Shown in pieces: positions 16,747 to 26,733 of a stretch of 64,000 nt of DNA. Every line of letters begins with the position of its first letter. Within the stretch, counting starts at the first letter, position 1. The notes beneath the pieces are model-generated. The model ran no database searches. It was given only the letters and a program-made list of their open reading frames with translations, and had not been told where the DNA came from. Origin of the DNA: Verrucomicrobiales bacterium (GTDB lineage: Bacteria > Verrucomicrobiota > Verrucomicrobiia > Limisphaerales > J093); assembly GCA_024233305.1 (NCBI GenBank), contig JACKPV010000033.1, positions 62,001-126,000 on the forward strand, in the 5' to 3' direction. A program made the translations under genes and the position numbers.

Positions 16747-19700
16747 ATGACGGGAACCGGGAAGCGGCCTGGCGGGACCTCCGGCCTGCTGCGAAACGAA
16801 CTCCGCGGTCCGAAAACGCGGCGCTGCGCACCGGGCCGCGCGCGGGGGAGAATCGGGCTTGTCGGATCGGGCAGATCATTGTCTTATCGACAGCATCAAT
16901 TGAAGCCACTCAGCCGACATCACCGGGCGCCGCGATGGCCGGAAACACTCCTGCTCGGCCTGCTCGGGTTTTCACTTCCCGGGGCGGCCACGGAATCCCG
17001 GGCGCCGGCCCCCGGGCTGCCCGCGGCGGTCGTGCGGGGAGTGGATTTCACCCGCGACGTCGAACCGATCCTTGCCGCCCGCTGTGTGCGGTGTCACGGC
17101 GCAGAGAAGCGCCGGGGCGGGCTGCGATTGGATCGTCGGGCGGACGCACTGACCGGGGGGGACAGCCACGCGCCGGCCATCGTCCCCGGGGATGGCGCGG
17201 CCAGTCCCTTGATCCGGTTCGTCGCGGGCCTGGACCCCGACATGCTCATGCCGCCGCAGGGCGACCGGCTGTCCGCGGAGGAGATTGGGATGCTGCGGGC
17301 GTGGATCGACCAGGGGGCGATGTGGCCGGATGACGAATCAGCCGCCACCGAAGAGGCGCCGCCGAAGCACTGGTCGTTTCAACCGGTCGTGCGGCCGCCG
17401 GCGCCGGCCACCCAGCGGACGGACTGGGGGCGCAATCCGATTGACGCGTTCGTGCTGGCCCCGCTTGAAGAGGAAGGGCTGGAGCCTTCGCCCGAGGCGA
17501 GTCCGCCAACCCTGATGCGCCGCGTGACCTTTGACGTCACCGGGTTGCCGCCGACGCCGGAGGAAGTGGAAGCGTTTGCCGGCGCGTCGGGCGGCGATTC
17601 CTATCCGGAGCTGGTCGAACGGTTGCTGGCTTCCCCGCATTACGGCGAGCGCTGGGCCCGGCACTGGCTGGATGTGGTGCGCTATGCCGAGACGCATGGG
17701 TTCGAGATGAACCAACCGCGGCCGAACGCCTGGCCATATCGCGACTACGTGATCCGCGCGTTCAACGAGGACAAGCCGTACGACCAGTTCGTGCGCGAAC
17801 AACTCGTGGGGGACGCCCTGGACGCGGACGCGGCGACGGGCTTTCTGGTGGCGGGTCCATGGGATCAGGTGAAGAGCCCCGACGAAGTGCTCACCCGCAA
17901 TCAGCGGGCGGATGAACTCCACGACATGATCAACACGACGGGCACGACGTTCCTCGGTCTGACGCTTGGTTGCGCCCGTTGCCACGAACACAAATTCGAC
18001 CCGATTCCCCAGCGGGATTATTACGCGCTCAAGGCCGTTTTCGAGGGCGTACAGCACGGCGAACGTCCCCTGCGCCGGGAGGACAGCGAAGCCCGCCGGC
18101 GCGAGGCGGCGGCCGAGCGGGAAGCGTTGGGCGAAATCGACCGGGCGCTGGCGGCGTTCATTCCGACGGCGTTCGACGGCGAGACTCTGTTGATCGATGA
18201 GGAAGGGCCGGAAGCAATCGGCAGCCCGGCGCGGGTTGAAGCGCTGATCCCGCCCACGGCCCGCGGCAGCTACCCGGCGGGCACGGAGCGCGGGGAGAAG
18301 GACGATGCCGGCGCGGCGGACCGGCTGCCGAATTTCACGTCCGGCTATTCGGCCTGGCGCGACGTGGCAGGACGCGATGTGCTGGCCTGGGTCCCGGGCG
18401 TGAGCGGGCGGTTTGACGTCTTTCTCTCGTGGGGCTGTGGCTGGAACACGCACGCAACAGACGCGGAATACTGGCTGGACGCAGACGGCGACCTGGCCAC
18501 GCGCGAGGATCAAGTCCGGCTCGCGGTGGTGGATCAGCAGCGTTTTGCGGATGGCTCGGGCGAGGTGCCCAACCGCCCCTTGTGGAGCGGCTTCCGGTCG
18601 GCCGGACGCCATGAATTCACCCCGGCAAGCCGGATCGTGTTGCGCGGGGGATCGACGGCGGCGTACGTCAGCGCGGACGTTCTCGCGCTGCAGACCGCTC
18701 CGCGCGCGGACGAAGCCCCCACCCACGACGAACCCCGCCTGCGACCGCCGGTCAACGCGCGGGAGAACACCGAGCGCTTCGACCCGGTCGAGGCGACGCG
18801 GTTGCGGTTCGAGATCCTGGCAACCACGGGTGGCGAACCGTGCCTCGATGAACTCGAGGTGTTCACCAGCGGCGATCATCCGCGCAACGTGGCGCTCGCC
18901 CCGGCCGGCACGCTGACCACGGCTTCCGGCACCTTCGCCAACAACCCGCTGCACCGCCTCGAACATCTCAATGACGGTCAATACGGCAATTCACGAAGCT
19001 GGATCTCGAACGAATCCGGTCGCGGCTGGGTGGAACTTGGCTTTGCCGAACCCGTCCGCCTTGACCGCGTGGTCTGGGGCCGGGATCGCGAGGAGAAATT
19101 TCGCGACCGCCTCGCCACCGATTACCGGATCCTCGTGGAAACCCGGTCGGGCGAATGGCGGACCGTGGCGTCCTCCGCGGACCGTGCGCCTTACCGCGAA
19201 GGCCGGCTCGCCAACGCGCCCGCGCTGCTCGCAGCCTCCGGGGATCCGGCGGCGCGCATGGAAATCGAGCGGTTGACCGGCGCGCGTGCCGAGCATGCCG
19301 CGCGCCTGCGCGCACTCACGACCGAGCCGATGGGCTACCTCGGCACGTTCGGGGCGCCCGGCGAAACGCGCCGGTGGCATCGCGGCGATCCCATGCAACC
19401 GCGCGAATCGGTTCAACCGGGCACCCTCTCGCGGCTGGCGTTCGGCGCGCCCTTCGACGCGCAGGGTGACGGAGAGCTGGCCCGTCGAAAGGCCCTGGCG
19501 ACCTGGATTGTGGATCCGCGCAATCCGTTGACCGCGCGGGTGATGGTGAACCGGATCTGGCAGCACCATTTCGGCGAAGGGTTGGTGCGCACGCCCAGCG
19601 ATTTCGGGGCGAACGGCGCGCGACCGACGCATCCCGGGTTGCTCGACTGGCTGGCGGCCGAGTTCGTCGAGCAGGGTTGGAGCGTCAAGCACCTGCACCG

Positions 19701-20316
19701 CTTGATCCTCACCTCCGCCACCTACCGTCAGGCGAGCGCCGCCCGTCCCGAAGCCCTCGCCCGCGATGCCGGTTGCCGCTGGCTCTGGCGTTTCCCGCCC
19801 CAACGCCTCGAAGCCGAACCCTTGCGCGACGCCATCCTCGCCGTCAGCGGAAACCTCGACCTGCGCCCCGGCGGTCCGGGATGGTCGCCCTTCGTTCCGA
19901 ACGACAACTACGTCCGGGTCTACGTGCCGCGCGACGAGTTTGGCCCGGACGAATGGCGGCGGATGATCTATGCGACGCCCGTGCGGCAGCGGCCCGACGG
20001 GGTGTTCGGAGTGTTCGACTGTCCGGACGGCGGCCAGACCGCCCCGCGGCGCACGCGCTCGACGACGCCCTTGCAGGCCTTCAACCTCTTGAACAGCCGC
20101 TTCATGGTCGATCAATCGGAACGGTTCGCCGAAAGGCTGGCGAAGGAGACCGAAGGCGGGACCGTGTCCGAAGTGGACCGGGCCTTCCGCCTGGCCTTTG
20201 GCCGCGCTCCGACCGACGGGGAAGCGGAGGCGTCCGCCGCCTTGGTGCGGGAACACGGCCTGGCCCTGTTCTGCCGGGCGCTGTTCAACGCGAACGAGTT
20301 CATTCACGTCTACTGA
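16747..20316 (+). CDS. Exported PSD1/DUF1549/DUF1553 cytochrome-type protein 1
   Basis: 1189 residues from an ATG preceded by GGAGAAGG six bases upstream. The hydrophobic signal (LLLGLLGFSLPGAA) begins only about 55 residues in, so the TTG at 16900 is an alternative start. A haem-type CVRCH lies at Cys113 (planctomycete cytochrome C/PSD1), then DUF1549 with a second CARCH, an F5/8-type-C-like carbohydrate-binding insert in the middle (around the GWVELGFAEPVRLDRV segment), and DUF1553 at the C-terminus. Such proteins accompany DUF1501 partners and are tied by genomics to polysaccharide breakdown in this phylum; the exact reaction is unknown. It forms an operon with the DUF1501 gene 6 bp downstream. 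Confidence 0.85.
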   Translation: MTGTGKRPGGTSGLLRNELRGPKTRRCAPGRARGRIGLVGSGRSLSYRQHQLKPLSRHHRAPRWPETLLLGLLGFSLPGAATESRAPAPGLPAAVVRGVDFTRDVEPILAARCVRCHGAEKRRGGLRLDRRADALTGGDSHAPAIVPGDGAASPLIRFVAGLDPDMLMPPQGDRLSAEEIGMLRAWIDQGAMWPDDESAATEEAPPKHWSFQPVVRPPAPATQRTDWGRNPIDAFVLAPLEEEGLEPSPEASPPTLMRRVTFDVTGLPPTPEEVEAFAGASGGDSYPELVERLLASPHYGERWARHWLDVVRYAETHGFEMNQPRPNAWPYRDYVIRAFNEDKPYDQFVREQLVGDALDADAATGFLVAGPWDQVKSPDEVLTRNQRADELHDMINTTGTTFLGLTLGCARCHEHKFDPIPQRDYYALKAVFEGVQHGERPLRREDSEARRREAAAEREALGEIDRALAAFIPTAFDGETLLIDEEGPEAIGSPARVEALIPPTARGSYPAGTERGEKDDAGAADRLPNFTSGYSAWRDVAGRDVLAWVPGVSGRFDVFLSWGCGWNTHATDAEYWLDADGDLATREDQVRLAVVDQQRFADGSGEVPNRPLWSGFRSAGRHEFTPASRIVLRGGSTAAYVSADVLALQTAPRADEAPTHDEPRLRPPVNARENTERFDPVEATRLRFEILATTGGEPCLDELEVFTSGDHPRNVALAPAGTLTTASGTFANNPLHRLEHLNDGQYGNSRSWISNESGRGWVELGFAEPVRLDRVVWGRDREEKFRDRLATDYRILVETRSGEWRTVASSADRAPYREGRLANAPALLAASGDPAARMEIERLTGARAEHAARLRALTTEPMGYLGTFGAPGETRRWHRGDPMQPRESVQPGTLSRLAFGAPFDAQGDGELARRKALATWIVDPRNPLTARVMVNRIWQHHFGEGLVRTPSDFGANGARPTHPGLLDWLAAEFVEQGWSVKHLHRLILTSATYRQASAARPEALARDAGCRWLWRFPPQRLEAEPLRDAILAVSGNLDLRPGGPGWSPFVPNDNYVRVYVPRDEFGPDEWRRMIYATPVRQRPDGVFGVFDCPDGGQTAPRRTRSTTPLQAFNLLNSRFMVDQSERFAERLAKETEGGTVSEVDRAFRLAFGRAPTDGEAEASAALVREHGLALFCRALFNANEFIHVY

Positions 20317-20322
20317 AGCATC

Positions 20323-21801
20323 ATGGCCAAGGCCCTTTCCCATGCCGGGCGGTGGTTGTTGAACCGGCGCGACTTCCTGCGGCTCGGCGGCACCGGGCTC
20401 GGGGGCGTGGCCCTGACCGCCCTGCTCGCGGAGACGGGCGCGCTCGGGGGGGAATCCGCAGCGGATGGGCCCCGTTGGTCGCCGGACGCGCCCTATGCCC
20501 CGCGGTCGCCACATTTCCCGGCCCGGGCGAAGAACGTGCTGCTGGTCTTCTGTTCGGGCGCGCTGAGCCACGTGGATTCGTGGGACTACAAGCCGGAACT
20601 CATCCAGCGGCACGGACAACCGTTGCCGGGCGGCGACAAGCTCGTGACCTTCCAGGGTGAGCAGGGAGACCTCACCCGGCCGCTCTGGGAGTTCAAACCG
20701 CGCGGGCAGAGCGGCAAGATGATCTCGGAGCTGCTGCCCCGCCTGGCCGGCCTGGCGGACGACCTGTGCTTCATCCACTCGATGACCGCCAAATCGAACA
20801 CGCACGGCCCGGCCGAGAACCAGATGAGCACCGGGTTCACCCTCGACGGCTTCCCGAGCGCCGGCGCGTGGGTGAGCTACGCGCTCGGCACGGAAAACCA
20901 GGATCTGCCCGCGTTCGTCGCGATCCCGGATCCGCGGGGCGTGCCGCAGGTCGGGCCGAACCACTGGAGCGCCGGATTCCTGCCGGCCATGTTCCAGGGC
21001 GTGGCCTTCAACGCCGACCAACCCATTCCGAACCTCGCCACCCCGCCGTCCATCGCGCCGGCCTCCGAAAGTGCGGCCCGCGACTTCCTGCGCTTCCTCA
21101 ACGATCGCCACCTCGAACAGCATCCGGGCGACACCGATCTCAGCGCGCGCATTGCCAGCTACGAACTGGCCGCGCGAATGCAGCTCAGCGCGGCCGAAGT
21201 CACGGACCTTTCCTCCGAAAGCGCCGCCACCCTCGATCAATACGGCGCCACCGATGACACCTCGCTCAAGGCGCGGTTCGCCCGCAACTGCATCCTGGCC
21301 CGGCGGCTCATCGAACGCGGCGTCCGGTTCGTGCAACTCTTCAACGGCGCCTACGCCATGGGCGAAGGGGTGGGCAACTGGGACGGCCACAAGACGCTCA
21401 AGGAACAATACAGCGTCCATGCCCCCATCCTCGACCAACCCTGCGCGGCGCTCATCGAAGACCTGAAAGCGCGGGGGCTGCTGGCGGACACCCTCGTCGC
21501 TTTCGTCACCGAATTTGGCCGCATGCCCACCTTCCAAAAAGGCGCGAACGGCCGCGACCACAATCCCCACGGGTTCACGGTCTGGCTGACCGGCGCCGGA
21601 GTGAAACGCGGGTTCAGCCACGGCGCCACGGATGAATTCGGCTACCAGGCCGTCGAGGATGTCTGCACGATCTACGACCTGCACGCGACCTTGCTCCACC
21701 TCCTCGGGCTGGATCATCAGCGACTGACCTTCTACCACAACGGCATCGACCGACGGCTGACCGACGTCCACGGGAAAGTGATCCGGGAGGTGCTGACATG
21801 A
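20323..21801 (+). CDS. DUF1501 protein 1 with Tat signal
   Basis: 492 residues starting MAKALSHAGRWLLNRRDFLRL, a twin-arginine signal followed by a Gly/Leu-rich hydrophobic stretch. The body is of the DUF1501 type, an alkaline-phosphatase/sulfatase-like superfamily fold, with the conserved FGRMP and DHNPHGFT elements and the closing HNGIDRRLTDVHGKVI. The specific activity is not established. It sits 6 bp after a PSD1 gene and its stop overlaps the start of the next PSD1 frame (ATGA), indicating a four-gene operon PSD1-DUF1501-PSD1-DUF1501. Confidence 0.88.
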   Translation: MAKALSHAGRWLLNRRDFLRLGGTGLGGVALTALLAETGALGGESAADGPRWSPDAPYAPRSPHFPARAKNVLLVFCSGALSHVDSWDYKPELIQRHGQPLPGGDKLVTFQGEQGDLTRPLWEFKPRGQSGKMISELLPRLAGLADDLCFIHSMTAKSNTHGPAENQMSTGFTLDGFPSAGAWVSYALGTENQDLPAFVAIPDPRGVPQVGPNHWSAGFLPAMFQGVAFNADQPIPNLATPPSIAPASESAARDFLRFLNDRHLEQHPGDTDLSARIASYELAARMQLSAAEVTDLSSESAATLDQYGATDDTSLKARFARNCILARRLIERGVRFVQLFNGAYAMGEGVGNWDGHKTLKEQYSVHAPILDQPCAALIEDLKARGLLADTLVAFVTEFGRMPTFQKGANGRDHNPHGFTVWLTGAGVKRGFSHGATDEFGYQAVEDVCTIYDLHATLLHLLGLDHQRLTFYHNGIDRRLTDVHGKVIREVLT

Positions 21802-24800
21802 GAAAAGCGAAAGCGCCGTCGCCGCTCCGCTCGCGCCTTCGCTGCGCTCCGCCGCGGCAGGCTGCCGGCGCACTCCAAAGGGCAGACGTTCCCTCCGCCC
21901 AGCGCGGCGTCAGTGAAGAGGCGCGCCCTATGGAGTGCGGTGGCTGTGACACCGCTTTCCGGGCTCCGGCGCGCTTCGGGTCTTCGACAGCCCGTCCGCC
22001 CTCGAAAGCGCCGTCGCCGCTCCGCTCTGCCGGCGCACTCCAAAGGGCTCTGGCTCGCGCGGGATCAGGTCATGGGCTCGCGGTCCTCGGAACGCGCGCG
22101 GTTCCGCGGCTCGTGCTCGGACTGCTGTTCGCTCAGGTCCCTTCAAGCCTCGGGGCCGAGGACGACCTTTCGCCACCGCGGCCGGCGTCCGAAACGGTCG
22201 ACTTCGAGCGCGACATCCGCCCCATCTTCGAACGGGCCTGCATCGATTGCCACGGGCCGGAAAAGCAAAAGAGCGGTTACCGGCTCGATTCCCGAAACGC
22301 CGCCCTCAACGGCGGCGACGTGTCGGCCCCGAACATCCGTCCGGGCGACAGCGCCGGAAGTCCGCTGATCCGCTTCGTCGCCGGCCTGGACACCGACCTG
22401 CGCATGCCGGCGCGCGGCGAGGCGTTGTCGACCGAAGAAGTGAACCGGTTGCGGGCCTGGATCGATCAGGGAGCGGTTTGGCCGGAATCCGCTTCGCCAC
22501 CGACCCCGGACCCGCTGGATTGGTGGTCGTTGAAGCCGCTCGCCCGTCCCGCATGCCCCCCGGTGAGCGAGGCGGGCTGGGTCCGGAATCCCATCGATGC
22601 GTTCGTGCTGGCGCGCCTCGAAGAACACGGTTTGTCGCCGGCGCCGGAGGCCGACCGCCGCACGCTGATCCGGCGGCTGAGCTTCGACCTGCTCGGGCTT
22701 CCGCCGGCGCCCGCCGAGGTGGAGGACTTCGTGAACGACCCGGCGCCCGACGCCTATGCGCGCCTGGTGGACCGGCTCCTGGCTTCCCCGCGTCATGGCG
22801 AACGCTGGGCGCGACACTGGCTGGATGTGGTTCACTACGGCGACACCCACGGTTACGACAAGGACCAGCCGCGGCCGAATGCCTGGCCTTACCGCGACTA
22901 CGTGATCCGCGCCTTGGACGAGGACAAGCCGTACGGGCGTTTCGTGCGGGAACAACTGGCCGGCGATGTGCTCTACCCGGGCACCGAAGACGGCATCGTG
23001 GCGCTCGGCTTCATCGCGGCCGGCCCCTGGGATCTGATCGGCCATGCGGAAGTGCCGGAGACGAAAGTGGACGGTCAGATCGCCCGGATGCTGGACCGCG
23101 ACGACATGGTGGCCAACACGCTCACCACGTTTTGCAGCACAACGGTCCATTGCGCGCGCTGCCACAACCACAAGTTCGACCCGATCCAGCAGGTGGATTA
23201 CTACCGGCTGCAAGCGGTCTTCGCCGCCCTCGATCGCGCCGACAAATCCTACGATCCGGACCCGGCGCTCGCGCAACAGCGGGCGGCGTTGGACCGGCGG
23301 CTCCATCGGATCAAGGCTCGAAAGCAGGACCTCGATGCGGTGCTGACGGCGGCCGGCGGCCCGGAATTGAACGCGCTGGATCAGGCAATCGCCGCGGCGC
23401 GCGACCGCGCGAAGACCGGGCAACGCGCCGAGTTCGGCTGGCACAGCGCCATCGAAAGCGCGCCAGACACGGTGAAATGGGTCCAGGTGGATCTGGGCGA
23501 ACCGGTGGCCATCGCCGCGGTGGAATACGTGGGTTGCCACGACGATTTCAACGGGATCGGCGACGGCTTCGGGTTTCCGCCGCGGTTCAAGATCGAGCTT
23601 TCTGACGACCCCGAATTCCACGACGACGTTCGCCTGCTGGCCGACCGGACCGAAGCGGACGCGCCAAATCCCGGCGTGAAACCGCAGCGGATCGAGGCGG
23701 CGGGCGGGCGCGGTCGTTTCGTGCGAATCACCGCCACCCGGCTGGCGCCCCGGCAGAACGACTTCATCTTCGCGCTGGCCGAGGTGCGCGTCTTCGATCA
23801 GGAAGGACGCAACGTCGCGCTAAAGGCCACCGTGACGGCGTCGGATTCCATTGAAGCGCCACCGCGTTGGTCCCGAATCAACCTCGTCGACGGTTACGCT
23901 TACGGCGCCGGGGAAAGCGACGCGTCGAAGGAAACCGGGGCGGAACTCGAACGTCGCCGGAGCGAGTGGGTCGCAGCCAATGTCCCCGCCGAACTGCTGG
24001 CTTCCCTCGAAACCGTCCGGCGCGAACAGCAAGAAACGGAGGCCGCAATCGCCGCCCTGCCACCGCCAAGGAAAGTATATGCCGGAACCGTCCACAGCGG
24101 TTCGGGGAGTTTCCGGGGCACCGGAGCGGAGGGTGGCCGTCCGCGGCCGATCCATGTCCTGGCCCGCGGCGATGTCCGGCAACCGCGCGATGAAGTGCGC
24201 CCCGGGACGCTCCCGTTCATCCCGGGCACGCCGGACGAGTTTGGACTCCCGAACCCCCATCCCGAAGGCGCCCGCCGCGCCGCCCTGGCCCGCTGGGTGA
24301 CGGATCCGCGCAACCCGCTCACCTGGCGCAGCATCGTGAACCGCGTCTGGCAGCATCATTTCGGACGCGGTTTGGTGGATTCGCCGAACGATTTCGGTCG
24401 CATGGGGCAGGCGCCGAGTCACCCCGAACTGCTCGATTGGCTGGCATCGGAATTCGTCGCCCGAGGCGGCTCGCTCAAGGACCTCCATCGCCTCATCGTC
24501 ACCAGCGCCACGTATCGCCAGGCCTCGGTGGTATCCCTCGACGCGCTTGAACAAGGCCGCCGGATCGATGTCGACAACCGCCTGCTCTGGCGGATGAACC
24601 GCCGGAAACTCGAGGCCGAGGCGGTCCGCGACGCGATGCTCGCCGTGGCCGGAAAGCTGGACCTCACCATGGGCGGGCCCGGCTTCCAGGACTTCGTCGT
24701 CGAAAAGCCCGAGCACTCGCCGCATTACCAGTACCACCTCGCCGATCCCAACGATCCGTCCCTGCACCGGCGCTCGATTTACCGCTTCCTCGTGCGCTCG

Positions 24801-25124
24801 CAACCGCAACCATTCATGGCGGCCCTCGATTGTGCCGACCCTTCGATGTCCGTGGACCGGCGCAACCAGACGCTCACGGCCCTCCAGGCGCTGGCCCTGC
24901 GCAACGACCGTCTGGTAATCGCGCTGGCCGCCGCCTTCGCCGAGCGCCTGACCGCAGAAAGCACGGATGCCGGGTCGCGAATCGAGCGGGCCTTTCGCCT
25001 GGCCCTGGGCCGTCCCGCAACCCCCGACGAACGCGAGGCGCTGACCGGCTATGCCCGCCAACACGGACTGCCCAACGCCTGCCGAGTGCTCTTCAACCTG
25101 AACGAGTTCACCTTTGTCGACTGA
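21798..25124 (+). CDS. Exported PSD1/DUF1549/DUF1553 cytochrome-type protein 2
   Basis: Up to 1108 residues. The ATG overlaps the previous stop, but the first 85-90 codons are translated dispersed repeat (KAPSPLRS, GALQRA), and the hydrophobic signal-like part (LVLGLLFAQVPSSLGA) comes only at about residues 103-118, so the true start is doubtful; GTG 22113 is another in-frame candidate. Then follow CIDCH (PSD1), DUF1549 with HCARCHNHKFDP, an F5/8-type-C-like insert and DUF1553. It is a paralogue of the gene at 16747 and keeps the same partner order. A repeat may have inserted into the original signal-peptide region. Confidence 0.82.
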   Translation: MRKAKAPSPLRSRLRCAPPRQAAGALQRADVPSAQRGVSEEARPMECGGCDTAFRAPARFGSSTARPPSKAPSPLRSAGALQRALARAGSGHGLAVLGTRAVPRLVLGLLFAQVPSSLGAEDDLSPPRPASETVDFERDIRPIFERACIDCHGPEKQKSGYRLDSRNAALNGGDVSAPNIRPGDSAGSPLIRFVAGLDTDLRMPARGEALSTEEVNRLRAWIDQGAVWPESASPPTPDPLDWWSLKPLARPACPPVSEAGWVRNPIDAFVLARLEEHGLSPAPEADRRTLIRRLSFDLLGLPPAPAEVEDFVNDPAPDAYARLVDRLLASPRHGERWARHWLDVVHYGDTHGYDKDQPRPNAWPYRDYVIRALDEDKPYGRFVREQLAGDVLYPGTEDGIVALGFIAAGPWDLIGHAEVPETKVDGQIARMLDRDDMVANTLTTFCSTTVHCARCHNHKFDPIQQVDYYRLQAVFAALDRADKSYDPDPALAQQRAALDRRLHRIKARKQDLDAVLTAAGGPELNALDQAIAAARDRAKTGQRAEFGWHSAIESAPDTVKWVQVDLGEPVAIAAVEYVGCHDDFNGIGDGFGFPPRFKIELSDDPEFHDDVRLLADRTEADAPNPGVKPQRIEAAGGRGRFVRITATRLAPRQNDFIFALAEVRVFDQEGRNVALKATVTASDSIEAPPRWSRINLVDGYAYGAGESDASKETGAELERRRSEWVAANVPAELLASLETVRREQQETEAAIAALPPPRKVYAGTVHSGSGSFRGTGAEGGRPRPIHVLARGDVRQPRDEVRPGTLPFIPGTPDEFGLPNPHPEGARRAALARWVTDPRNPLTWRSIVNRVWQHHFGRGLVDSPNDFGRMGQAPSHPELLDWLASEFVARGGSLKDLHRLIVTSATYRQASVVSLDALEQGRRIDVDNRLLWRMNRRKLEAEAVRDAMLAVAGKLDLTMGGPGFQDFVVEKPEHSPHYQYHLADPNDPSLHRRSIYRFLVRSQPQPFMAALDCADPSMSVDRRNQTLTALQALALRNDRLVIALAAAFAERLTAESTDAGSRIERAFRLALGRPATPDEREALTGYARQHGLPNACRVLFNLNEFTFVD
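21806..22046. repeat. Dispersed repeat copies at the 5' end of PSD1 gene 2
   Basis: Two copies of an AAAGCGCCGTCGCCGCTCCG module (starting at 21808 and about 22004) are separated by sequence with further similarity to 7240-7345. The modules end in GGCGCACTCCAAAGGG. They lie inside the open frame of the PSD1 gene, so either the gene starts downstream or the repeat is translated. Confidence 0.6.
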
Positions 25125-25133
25125 CGCCCCCGC

Positions 25134-26651
25134 ATGAACAACTCCCCTTACCACCGTCTGCCTCCCGGTCCGCCGGGGTTTTCGCGACGGGAATTCCTCT
25201 GGCGTTCCGGCGGCGGGTTGGGCGGCCTGGCGCTGACCGGGTTGCTGCACTCCCAGGGCCTCCTCGCCGGCGAACCCGACGCAGGCCAGATCCCTGCCAA
25301 CGACCCGTCACGCGCCTTCGTTTATCCGCCGAAAGCGCGCCGCGTGGTGCAGCTCTTCATGGCCGGCGCGGCCAGCCACATCGATCTGTTCGACCACAAG
25401 CCCGCACTGAAGCAACGCGACGGCCAACCCTGGGATCCGGGCGAAACGGTCGAACTGTTCCAGGACGGCCACGGGGCCACGCTGGCGTCCCCGTGGGAGT
25501 TCCGCCCGTACGGCCAGTCGGGCAAATGGCTCAGCGAAATCGTGGCGCCCCTCGGCGCCGTGGTGGATGAACTCGCCTTCGTGCACAACCTCGTCGGCAA
25601 GACCGGCGTCCACAGCCAGGCCACCCTCCTCCAGGCCACGGGCTTCAACACCCCCGGGTTTCCCGGCATGGGCGCATGGGTCAGCTACGGCCTCGGAAGC
25701 ATGAATGAAAACCTGCCGACCTTCGTGGTGCTGCCCGACCGGCGCGGCTTTCCCTCGAATGGCGCGAAGAACTGGGACGCCGCCTTCCTGCCCGCGCAAC
25801 ATCAGGGCACCCTGGTGCGGGTCGGCGCCCCCAATCCCATCGAGGCCCTGCACCCGCCCGACACCGGGTTCATCACCGGGGCCGGCGAGGCGGACGGCTT
25901 GTCGATCATGCGCGAAATCAACCGCGAACACGCAGCGCAGCGCCCGGGCGATGAGCGACTCGAAGCCCGCATTCGCAGCTACGAACTGGCGGCCCGCATG
26001 CAACTGGCGGCGCCGGAAGCCCTCGATCTCAGCGGCGAATCCCCGAAGACCCTCGAACGCTACGGCATCGATCCGACGACCCGGCAATGGCCGAAGGAAA
26101 TCAACGCCGCCGAGGAGATGGACCGGTTCGGTCGGAAATGCCTGACCGCCCGACGGCTGCTGGAACGTGGCGTGCGGTTCGTCCAGATCTGGTCCGGCTG
26201 CGACAACGGCTTTCCCCGGCGCAACTGGGATTCCCACGAGGACATCGAACGCGATCACGGCCCGCTGGCGCTGGGCTTCTCGAAAGGCGCCGCCGCGCTC
26301 ATCCTGGATTTGAAGGAACGCGGCCTGCTCGAAGACACCATCGTGCTGTGGACCACCGAATTCGGCCGGATGCCCTGCGCCCAATCGGGCCGCGGACGCG
26401 ACCACAACCCATTCTGTTTCACGAACTGGCTTTGTGGCGGCGGCATCCGCCCCGGTGTGACCCATGGTCCGAGCGACGAATGGGGCTACAAGCCGGCGGA
26501 CCGTGCGAATCCCACGCAGGTCTACGATATCCACGCGACGATGCTCCGCCTGCTGGGCTTCGATCACACCCGGCTCACCTTCCGCCACAACGGCATCGAC
26601 CGCCGCCTCACCGACGTACACGGCAAGGTGATCGAACCCCTGCTGGCCTGA
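25134..26651 (+). CDS. DUF1501 protein 2 with Tat-like signal
   Basis: 505 residues with SRREFLWRSGGGLGGLALTG near the start, a twin-arginine-type export signal. The DUF1501 body shows TEFGRMP and the closing HNGIDRRLTDVHGKVI, as in its paralogue at 20323, to which it is clearly related along the full length. It follows the second PSD1 gene after 9 bp and ends the four-gene operon. It is expected to act outside the cytoplasm with its PSD1 partner, probably on a sulfated or otherwise modified carbohydrate; the chemistry is not established. Confidence 0.87.
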   Translation: MNNSPYHRLPPGPPGFSRREFLWRSGGGLGGLALTGLLHSQGLLAGEPDAGQIPANDPSRAFVYPPKARRVVQLFMAGAASHIDLFDHKPALKQRDGQPWDPGETVELFQDGHGATLASPWEFRPYGQSGKWLSEIVAPLGAVVDELAFVHNLVGKTGVHSQATLLQATGFNTPGFPGMGAWVSYGLGSMNENLPTFVVLPDRRGFPSNGAKNWDAAFLPAQHQGTLVRVGAPNPIEALHPPDTGFITGAGEADGLSIMREINREHAAQRPGDERLEARIRSYELAARMQLAAPEALDLSGESPKTLERYGIDPTTRQWPKEINAAEEMDRFGRKCLTARRLLERGVRFVQIWSGCDNGFPRRNWDSHEDIERDHGPLALGFSKGAAALILDLKERGLLEDTIVLWTTEFGRMPCAQSGRGRDHNPFCFTNWLCGGGIRPGVTHGPSDEWGYKPADRANPTQVYDIHATMLRLLGFDHTRLTFRHNGIDRRLTDVHGKVIEPLLA

Positions 26652-26733
26652 TCGACGGGGTCCGTTCTGCCTCTGTTGGCGGCGCTCGCTCCTGGATTAC
26701 TGAGCCCCCCTGAGCCGTATCGATTCAACAGGG

